This document shows, one piece after another, positions 56,065 to 64,000 of a DNA stretch of 64,000 bases. Every line of letters starts with the position of its first letter. Position 1 is the first letter of the stretch. The translations under genes were made by a program, and so were the position numbers. Source of the DNA: Evernia prunastri (lineage: Eukaryota > Ascomycota > Lecanoromycetes > Lecanorales > Parmeliaceae); contig NKYR01000052.1 of assembly GCA_003184365.1 (NCBI GenBank), forward strand, positions 124,001 to 188,000, in the 5' to 3' direction. The notes under the pieces are model-generated. The model was given only the letters and a program-made list of their open reading frames with translations, had not been told where the DNA came from and ran no database searches.

Positions 56065-57307
56065 TTACTTTTCCGGCGCATCGGGTAATCGTTCTATCAC
56101 GTATTTGCCCCTGGCGACAGACATGATCGGCACCTATAGCTGTCAGTATGCTTTGACCACGCATCGTAAATGAGCAAACAGCCCCTAGTTAGACTTACAC
56201 CTGGTATCTTACGTATTCTCCTTTTCAGATCCCGATCGTTCGTGGCTACAATGTAGACTTGGGTTTCAGAGTCAGCGATGCATCCATGAGACAAAAGTAG
56301 AGATTTTGCCAATACATGTCAGTGCAACTGCGGTTCAATATTCTTTCAAAACACGTCAGTCTTGGACTCAACTTACTTTTGTGTTTCTGCACTCTTTCCA
56401 CTAAGCAATCATCGGCATATATACCCTTATGATCACACTTCAATCTCTCCCATCGCTCGTCTCGTGCAATTCGTAGCGCTATACGATACTTCTGCCCTAG
56501 CTTCTCTAATTCGGCCCTGCATGTAGGGTGAGTATTGTCAAATACCTTTAATACGTGGAAGCCTACATGACACATCCTAATCCACGTGAGATCTGTTAGA
56601 CATCTGTAGCTTGAGGATAAAGTAAGATGCTTCCTTACCGGTGATGATTGGTATACACTTGGCGTAGAGACAGTCCATCCTGATTGACGTTAAATCTGTC
56701 AGGCGTTTGTAGCTTCAGAATGAAGGTTGATGATTCCTTACATCGTTGGCAAAATCTCGAGTTTGTGCTGGACGGTCAAAGACAAGAAGTTCGTATCAAT
56801 AAGTACCTGATGGTCACCAAAGTAAGAATTTGCGTGATGAGATAGCTTCGAGGATATGATAGACGGTAATTGCACATACTGAATATGGTGGGACGAGAGC
56901 TGCGTAGAAAGTCCGAGTCAGCAATCTCTCCGGCTCGAGTCTGATGCTACAAGACATGTGTACTCGGGCCTGGGACTATGGGACTATGGGACCCAGGTAG
57001 AAAGACAGTAGAGGATAATACGTACCGGTGTTGTATTGGAAGAAAAGTGATGAGGAAACTTGAGGTCTGTGAGACATTAGAGGAAGGCAGTCCCCGGACA
57101 TGACTGGAGACGGACATCTCTCGGACAAGTTCATCCTTTGATTTCCGCTTGCTTTCGATCACGGCCTTGTCCTGATTTTTCTTCAAGCGGGCATCTTTCT
57201 GGCCGATGATCCTTTTGACCTGGGGAAAAGTTCTGAGTCGCCATCTTTGCAGTACACGGACCCAAACCTACCTGAGCGAACTTGCGTGTCTTCTTATTTA
57301 CACCCAT
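56065..57307 (-). CDS. FCF1: rRNA-processing PIN-domain protein Fcf1
   Basis: SSU-processome protein (Utp24/Fcf1) needed for early pre-rRNA cleavages around 18S rRNA. Ten exons join in frame: 57307-57272, 57219-57116, 57066-57026, 56899-56880, 56806-56742, 56679-56639, 56576-56567, 56516-56377, 56257-56199, 56133-56065. This gives 194 aa, close to the yeast (189) and human (198) proteins. It reads MGVNKKTRKFAQ, then LFFQYNTALVPPYSVLIDTN, MMDCLYAKCIPIIT, CVMAELEKLGQKYRIALRIA, GIYADDCLVERV, IVATNDRDLKRRIRKIPG and VPIMSVARGKYVIERLPD. The PIN acidic residues (IDTN, AELE, YADD, TNDRD) are all kept. Two exons are tiny (20 and 10 nt), and intron 2 uses donor GTCCGT. The splice model puts Gly where the family usually has Asp before CVM. 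Confidence 0.93.
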
Positions 57308-57918
57308 TATTGTTTAATTTTCGGATCAAGTTCGAGATTTTGTTTTGTCAGGTTTCAAAAATTAACTCACCCTCATAAATCTGGTATGATTTGGTCATTC
57401 ACTTTTTGATATTGGCTATTTTTAGATTTGACCCGGAGGCTAAAGTACTGTTGCCCCCCCACTTCTGTATTCCCCCTGCAGCAGGTTAGCGTGAAAAAGA
57501 ACGCCGGGATCAAAACACTACCTATTTGCCATGTTCTCTGACACATGCACGTTCCAGCGTCTGCATCAAAACTGCATGCAAATCTTTTCTCTTAATTTAT
57601 AACATACATACAGCAATACTCTGTCATACACACTCATTCTACCCCGTTCAACACTCGCTTCTCAAACAATAATATCAATCATCTTTTTATTACGTTACGT
57701 GGACAAAGACGTGATCGAAACAGGGGGCACCTTCCAACTCCACCATCAGCCTTCGTATCCTCTCGCACAATATTCTCGCAACCCTCTCTCACTCACCCTT
57801 CCAACCACAGTATATTTTGCAACCGCAATATACTACAGTCAGACACGTCTGCACACAAGCATAAGATATCAAGTCAAAGGGGAGCCAGACCTCGATAAAT
57901 ACAAGGGCAGGATCAACG
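57308..57918. promoter_or_regulatory. divergent region between FCF1 and the Csi2-like gene
   Basis: An AT-rich part at about 57590-57690, with TTTATAACATACATAC, is the likely promoter and leader of the Csi2-like gene. No other gene seen. Confidence 0.45.
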
Positions 57919-58941
57919 ATGCGGCTTCATCAGATGTCTCGACCATGCTCCATACCAGTGCTCCTCGTTTCTGGCCTTCTCCTCAACCATGTGGCAGCGC
58001 AGGACTTGGGCGTCAAATTGCCTGGCGCTTCCTCCACCACAGACACATCATCCACAACCGCATCTTCCTCCACTACTGAATCGTCTTCTACAGCCTCAAC
58101 TACATCCCCGTCTGCCTCATCCGCCAGTGCGTCCGCAACCGATGCGGCTGCTTTATCTGGTTTGCCCAAGCTAGCACAAGACAACTACCCGGCTCCTACA
58201 GTACCACCGACTGCTGATGCGCCTTTCATGCAAAGATCTTCTCTCCCGGATGGCACCGTGTTCATATGCGTCGGTGCTGCCCTCGGCTTTATTGGCTTAC
58301 TAGTCCTTGCTTGGCGTGGTCTTGTTGCCTGGTCCCTACACCGATCCGTCAAAAGGGCTGCAGACGCACAATCCTCTAAATACTCGCGCGTGGGAGATCC
58401 AAGAGCCAATAATGGCAAGTCAACTGGGCCCTACTTTAGCCCAGGACCTGGATCTACATTGAGTCTCGACCATTTAGCAGCGAGTGGGAAAGGAGGGGGC
58501 AAGACATCTTCTTCGGCTCGTGGAAGCCTTTTCTTCTCACCTACGGCAGGGACAGGCATGCAGACGCCGGGTAACCGAGGGTCTAGTTATCTCCCTGCAG
58601 GATATTATGCTGCTGGCAATTCCGCACCTGGTAGTGGATCTGGAATGACGCACGTTGGGGGTGGAGGAATCGGGCTTTCGAATCTTGCACCTCAAAACCA
58701 CCGATACTCGAGAGCAAGGTCGAACGGGCCAAGTCCACCCGGATCACCCAGTTTGCCACCAAGTAGAGGCGCGGATTCGACGCTTGGAAGACTCGGTACT
58801 GCGGGTTTGACAAGCAACAGCAGCCTCAATCTGTCCGCACCCCCTCAGGGCCGTGCTCCAAGTGCATACTTGGAGGATCTTTTCGAGAATCATCCAGGCA
58901 CTCCGCCGCCAGAAGAACACGGTAGAGGAAGGCGGTTTTAA
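57919..58941 (+). CDS. CSI2: Csi2-like single-pass membrane protein
   Basis: 340 aa, single exon. A signal peptide (1-27) is followed by a Ser/Thr-rich lumenal or extracellular stretch (about 35-75) and the family's core: APTVPPTADAPFMQRSSLP, GTVFICVGAALGFIGLLVLAW as one membrane span (about 112-135), then SLHRSVKRAA. The long Gly/Ser/Pro-rich cytoplasmic tail ends with AYLEDLFENHPGTPPPEE, a typical C-terminal motif. Yeast Csi2 was linked to chitin synthesis and sits at the vacuole or cell surface; a cell-wall role in this fungus is inferred. An alternative start is the Met at residue 6 (MSRPCS). Confidence 0.8.
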   Translation: MRLHQMSRPCSIPVLLVSGLLLNHVAAQDLGVKLPGASSTTDTSSTTASSSTTESSSTASTTSPSASSASASATDAAALSGLPKLAQDNYPAPTVPPTADAPFMQRSSLPDGTVFICVGAALGFIGLLVLAWRGLVAWSLHRSVKRAADAQSSKYSRVGDPRANNGKSTGPYFSPGPGSTLSLDHLAASGKGGGKTSSSARGSLFFSPTAGTGMQTPGNRGSSYLPAGYYAAGNSAPGSGSGMTHVGGGGIGLSNLAPQNHRYSRARSNGPSPPGSPSLPPSRGADSTLGRLGTAGLTSNSSLNLSAPPQGRAPSAYLEDLFENHPGTPPPEEHGRGRRF

Positions 58942-59434
58942 CCTTCGTATGGGGCCTTATATTGTATTTCACCTGGGTGCTCGGAGGCCGCATGTTTGGT
59001 GTTGGACGGTCTCTCCCCGACGTATCTTGCATTGTAGCATGGGATTGGCGTTCTGGGCATTGATAATTATAAGAGGCTGCTATCACGTTACCACATATAC
59101 CTACTTATGTATCTTACCTAGCTCGCCTAGGGCGTCTCAGCAGCAGACTTTCGCCTGCGGTGAAGAATGATAACAACGCAAGCTGATACTTCGAATCCAT
59201 GTATACATTCAAGTAACATTCCGTCATAGCATTTGATTCGCCGTAGTAAACGTTCGCAAACAAAGTCTTGTAAGATATAAGACTAGGTATCGCTCTTGCT
59301 CCGGCTCCGCATCCGTATAATCTCAGTTTCACGCTACTTACTCTCTAGGATTTTAACACCTTTCCACAACTACACGAGAACACCTTCGACGCCGTTCTTG
59401 TGACAAATCTCAATGTACGTAAACCTCGGAAATC
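58942..59434. other. intergenic, recyclin promoter
   Basis: No gene seen between the Csi2-like stop and the recyclin start. Confidence 0.4.
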
Positions 59435-62344
59435 ATGTCCGCCTTCAGGAGGGCCAACGTGACTGGCGGCATCTCAAGGCAGTCGATATTGGCTCCCTTG
59501 CGGGAGACTCAGATTGTCAGCTCGAAGCCAGTACTTCCAGCAGGTATTTGGTAACTACTTCTTAGGTCTGAGATCATCTTCTAACTGTTGCTAGAGATCC
59601 TCTCCACCATTCTCGATTACCTACCAGTCCAAGCTCAACTGCGATTTGCTCGCGTGTCCAAACGAATGCGAGAGATGGTCTACGATGACACACGATGGGT
59701 GCAAAAACTACAACTTATGGGATGCTGGGATGAAAATGAAGCCAGAAAGCGGACAGAAGCAGCAAGACGTAAGAGGTCCGAGACGCTGCAGGTTTTGCAT
59801 CAGGAGGGAGCCAAACGTGCTGGAATCGGGGTCAATGGTACACCGAATGGAACGAAGGAATCAGACAAGCCAGAAAGACCGAGTATTACCATTTTCGACG
59901 CTACAGTAGAAGCTGCTGGACAGGAGGACAAGACGAAGGATGCCCCACAGAAAGCAACGCCAACCGCTGAGGATGGATTCGATGCGATCGACATCTCCCC
60001 GCAAAGAAACTCCGCAGCCTACAAACCGCAAGATACTGCGTCACGTATAGACATTTTCGCCCGTATTTATTCACTCCGGGGTTTTGCACGGCAAGAATAC
60101 GGAAAGGTCTACGGTGCTCTGGCCCCTTTCTACTTTGACGCCATCCGCTGCGAGAATCATACGCATGCTTCAGTCTTCCGCACCTACCGAGACCCGAATC
60201 AGCAAGCCCGGATGCTCGCCAATATAACCAAGTTTTCCAATAGTGATATGTCCGAAGGATGGCAGAAACGAAAGGAGAAATTCGAAGCTTTGGTTAGAGC
60301 CTTCGACATGGCAGTCTCCAAAGAGTTTGAACAAGCTTTAGATGCTGGAGATGTCACTGGAAAAATGGAAAAATATGCACATGTGCTTGTCTATCTCAAC
60401 GGTGGCCATTCGGGGGTCGAACTTTTCATCTCAAGGAGCTCAATCATTAGCTCAAGGTACCGGTTAGGGAATGCACTGGATTGTCTCAACCGAAAAGGCC
60501 CCGGCAGCTTCTCGGCAGAGGAGTCATACAAGTTCTTCAGTAACGTATCAACGGCTTTCAATGAGCAGGTTGGCATCATCGATCAGGTCTTTCCCAGCTC
60601 AGTCAATGTCATTGTGCCTTTTGTGCAACGAGTTGGCCAAGCGGTCATTTCGGATTATCTAACCCTCCTGTATGACGAGGCACATCGTACGAGCGTTGAG
60701 TCTTATCTGAGAGCCGTGTCCACTACCTGCGAGCAATGTCTGGAAATGGCAAGATGTTTGAGGCCAACATCTGCGTCTGGAGACGAGTTCTACCAAACTG
60801 TGGACGAAGTAATTACTAGCATCTTCGAACCTCACATTGATCTCTATCTCAAAGAAGAACTCGAGTTCTTCAAGAAGAGGTCTAATGCGGAAGTTAGCAA
60901 CTGGGAAAAGCAGCTTTCTGAACAGGATGCATCTATGCAATCAATGTTCATGTCCAACGTCAATCGCCAAGCTGACAAACGGGATTTCCTGACGTCGTTC
61001 AAGAAGGTGGTCATGATGCCTGTTAATGTGCTGCCCACATTCCCAATGTCATCACCATTCGGTGGCAAGCCGGCCACTGCGAAAGCCTTGGTGAACGGAG
61101 AAGCGATGGTAACTACAGAAATCTCCGGATCCCAGAATTCTACAAGACCGTCAAGTCCCGGTGTCATCAACGGTACTACCCTGAGCGTCAACAGACCTGC
61201 AACTCCATTACCAGAGCCACCTACAACGGAGTTGGCTGCCAAAGCCGCAATCATGAACTCTAGGCTGGAAGGGATTCGCTCTCTTTTCAGCATTGAAGTA
61301 GCTTTGAATCTGGTCCATACGGCGAAGTCCAGCATCGAGCGAGCTGCTGTCTTTGTGAAACTTGGTGGAAACTTCGCCAGTGATGCTCGTCTACAGTGCG
61401 AGCTTCTGTTTATCTCACTGTTACAGACTCTGGGCACGCGTCACATCAAAGCCGGGTTCGACCAGGCAGTGGATCATTTGTCGAATTACAAACCCAAAGA
61501 CGTCGACGAGAAACAGCGGTCCGGCGTCACGCCCTTGGTCACTTTTCTAGAGCTTGTCAACGTTGGAGATCTAATTCAACAGATGCTGGACGTTTTCTAC
61601 GAGCAGGAGCTCGTCGCAACTAGACTTTCCGACCGCAATGATTTCCTCAACCCTGCTGTCGAGGAGAAGAAGCGCTTCGAGCAAATGCTCGATGAACGTG
61701 TAGCCGCTGGGCTGAATAAGGGCATCGAGGTATTGATGGCAGAAGTAGAATACTTATACGCTACAAGCCAGAAACCTCAGGACTTTAACCCAGGTGCTGC
61801 AGGTGGCGGTAGTCTTGACGTTATGGACGTTGGTCCAAGTGAGACAGCAACCCAAGTCGTCGAAACCGTATCTTCCCACACAAAGATGCTGGTCGGCAGC
61901 ACCGACAAGAACATGCTTGACGTATTCAACCAGGAAGTGGGAATGCGGCTCTTCGCAGCACTGTGCAAACATTTGAAAAGGCAGCGCATCAGCGTCAACG
62001 GTTCGATCAAGTTGATAAGGTGCAAAGCCCTACACCTTTACACTTGAAAGTCTCACCACTGACCGTATCTCAGCGACATGAACCTCTATTTCGGGTATAT
62101 ACAAACGCTCAAAAACCAAGACCTGCTCCAGTTCTTCACCGCCCTCCGCGAGCTCTCGCAGATCTACCTGGTCGATCCCTCGGACGCAAAGGAGCTGGCG
62201 ACCATCATCGCGGACGGGGATCGTTTCCACGGCATCTTCCGCGCGGAGGAAGTCTATCAATTCGCGGAACGGCGGGCGGACTGGTACCAGATCAAGAGTA
62301 AAGTTGAAAGGGCGATGTACGGTATCGGCTGCACGGTGATGTGA
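59435..62344 (+). CDS. RCY1: recyclin (F-box protein with Sec10-like domain)
   Basis: Rcy1 controls recycling from endosomes to the plasma membrane and binds Skp1 through its F-box. Exons 59435-59543, 59595-62019 and 62074-62344 join to 934 aa. The F-box is formed across the first intron (LPAEILSTILDYLPVQAQLR, about 35-55, then FARVSKRMREMV). A charged linker is followed by a Sec10-type helical domain (about 170-930; for example YAHVLVYLNGGHSGVELFIS, SSVNVIVPFVQRVGQAV, YFGYIQTLKNQDLLQFF). The last four residues, CTVM, form a CAAX box (farnesylation expected with Met last), as in yeast Rcy1. Its presence supports the third exon and the last splice site. Confidence 0.93.
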
Positions 62345-64000
62345 AATTTTTGTAAACATTTTGGAATTTAAAAGATTGGCTTTGGCTTCTAGGTAGGCTT
62401 GCTGGCATATGGGCGAATGGAATACGGTTGGGGTATGTGTATATCTGTAGGCATTATTTGGTGGATATGTACATGATACGAAAAGTTTATATATTACTAC
62501 CTACAGCTACAACGTTCGTATCCTCAAGTTTGGCAGACTGACTGACTGCCCCAGTCCGGTCGCTCTTAACAGCGCGCACATGTCTCCGCCTCCATCTTTG
62601 GCTATGGGTAGGGTACCTCCTGTCCCAGATCTCCAATACCTAGCGTCTGATGATAAAGCTCCAACAGGCGGGATATACCCTCCTCCAAAGCATCTACCCT
62701 GAACTGAACGGCCCCGCCATCCATTCTGCCGCGCCGCACCCTGACCGCCAAACAAAAAAATAAAATAAATAAAAAACGCTCCAGTCCCTCCGTCGTGCAG
62801 AACAAACCCGGTCTGGAAATACATAAACGAGCAGGGTTGCTTTCCCGCTCCCGCTCCTGCGCGGCTCATGCCTCATGCCTCGTGGCACCGTTGGTAGGTA
62901 ACCCGAGCGGGGTTGAGAGTTTGTTGCATGCGTTTCGTGAGTGGTTGGGCTGTGGTTGGTTTGGGGTTATCTGCGGTGCTTGGGAGATGAGATGAGATGA
63001 AAGATGGGATGAAATGAGATAAGGATAAGATGAGATGAGATGAGATGAGAGGATAAGATGGGGAGATGGCTATTATGTTGGGGGCATTCTTCGCGACTGG
63101 TTTTGTGGTTGTGCGGGAAGAGGAGGGGGGGGGGGGGAGCCTTGTGGGGTGTTTGGGGTAGGGTCAGGGATGTTGGGAAGGAAGGCACGTCCTGTGTAGT
63201 GGGCGCTGAGGGGCAGGGGTGGAGTTGGGTCTGGTGTTGGTGGTGGACTGTGCGAGAGAGGAAGGGGATGGGCGGTTTACGTGGTCGGTTGGAGGGATGA
63301 GATGAGATGCTGTCATCATTGTTATTCGAGGAAGGGTGGGGTGGGAGCAGTCCTGCTACTCAGCTTGGGGATGGCCAGATCACGAAGTTCCGGTTATTTT
63401 GGGCGTTTAGGAAAAAGTGAAGCGGCTTAATAGGATCAGATGTCCTACGGAGCGGGGCGTGTGCACGCACCAAGTGACCATGCTGTACGTAAGGTATCTG
63501 AAGGCGCCGCCTGAGAGCTCTTTTCGTCTCGGAGAGCTCTGTAAAGCCTCTTCATTGATGTTCACCTGCAGAACGACGCTTATAGCAGGCAGCGGAGCAA
63601 GGCAGCAGCATGTTGTACCAGCGCGTTTTTATACGGAAGCGCGCGATGAAAACGGTGTACCGGCTTCGGCCAGTTCTCCTAGATTAGCGGACGATATGTA
63701 TCGTATTTCCGTGCGCTTGAGACGAAGCTCCGAGGTAGAGACGGCTGCTAGATTTCCATATTCACTTATTCATCTGAAGCATCTTGTCACTTATTATTTT
63801 CTTCTGTCACGATCATTATCTGTCCCGAACGAGCCCCTGTGTTACGCTTGTATCGGCGCGACGAGCGATGTCAGATCGATATTCATCACCTGGTCTTTCT
63901 CAGCCGGAAGGATTGTATCAAAGTCAGTCGTGCTCCTCTTCTTCTTCTTAGAGACCGAATACTATGAGCATCAATTGTACTCCAAACCTTGCTGTGCTGC
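62345..64000. other. terminal region without a complete gene
   Basis: Holds a GATGA/GATAA-type pentamer repeat (about 62984-63060), a run of 14 or so G at 63125-63138 inside a G-rich stretch, and AT-richer sequence after 63640. An ATG at 63868 opens a short frame (MSDRYSSPGLSQPEGLYQ) that could be the first exon of a gene cut by the window edge; this cannot be supported further. Confidence 0.4.
62984..63060. repeat. GATGA-type pentamer repeat
   Basis: Imperfect repeats of GATGA and GATAA, most regular at 63027-63050. Confidence 0.85.

Noticed and set aside
1..64000. tRNA genes and CRISPR arrays
   Set aside because: A visual scan for B-box-like GGTTCGA sequences with matching arms, and for spaced direct repeats, gave nothing convincing; tRNAscan-SE would settle the tRNA question.

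Overview
The window is nuclear DNA of a filamentous ascomycete (Pezizomycotina). A dothideomycete is plausible but not proven. The evidence is a velvet regulator (VelB), a filamentous-type telomerase reverse transcriptase, FCF1, Csi2, recyclin and cyclophilin-WD40 genes, and many short introns (mostly 45-100 nt) with GT...AG ends and CTRAC-like branch points. Exon joins given here were worked out by hand from reading frame and protein-family continuity; no transcript data were used.

Region by region. 0-2.3 kb: a FAR1/WRKY-GCM-type zinc-finger gene and a GPI-type CAP protein. 2.7-11.3 kb: a decayed accessory island. It holds a DUF7708-family pseudogene cut off at a ~280-bp element with terminal inverted repeats, a lineage-restricted 314-aa protein, the C-terminal part of a DUF6536 membrane protein with intact-looking introns, and an AAA-ATPase pseudogene without Walker A. 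11.3-14.2 kb: no gene recognised, pyrimidine-rich. 14.2-15.8 kb: velB. 18.2-24.4 kb: a 2,022-aa RhoGEF (DH-BAR-SH3, Tuba/Gef1-like). 25.9-29.9 kb: TERT, 8 exons, 1,185 aa, divergent from the RhoGEF. 30.3-35.1 kb: a TBC-domain protein and a Na+/H+ antiporter. 35.1-36.2 kb: simple repeats between convergent genes. 36.3-42.4 kb: a 1,980-aa ZNFX1/Hrr1-type helicase. 44.8-48.8 kb: four short genes for small secreted or membrane-associated proteins, two of which share the N-terminus MGCAPSRPS. 49.3-52 kb: an F-box protein and a small secreted protein. 53.4-62.3 kb: a dense housekeeping block (cyclophilin-WD40, FCF1, Csi2-like, recyclin). 62.3-64 kb: no complete gene.

The core genes serve unrelated cell functions: development (velB), polarity and membrane traffic (RhoGEF, recyclin, TBC, Csi2), chromosome ends (TERT), RNA metabolism (ZNFX1-like helicase, FCF1, cyclophilin-WD40) and ion balance (antiporter). 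There is no sign of a biosynthetic cluster. The least ordinary parts are the decayed island, the twin MGCAPSRPS genes and the 20-nt and 10-nt exons of FCF1.
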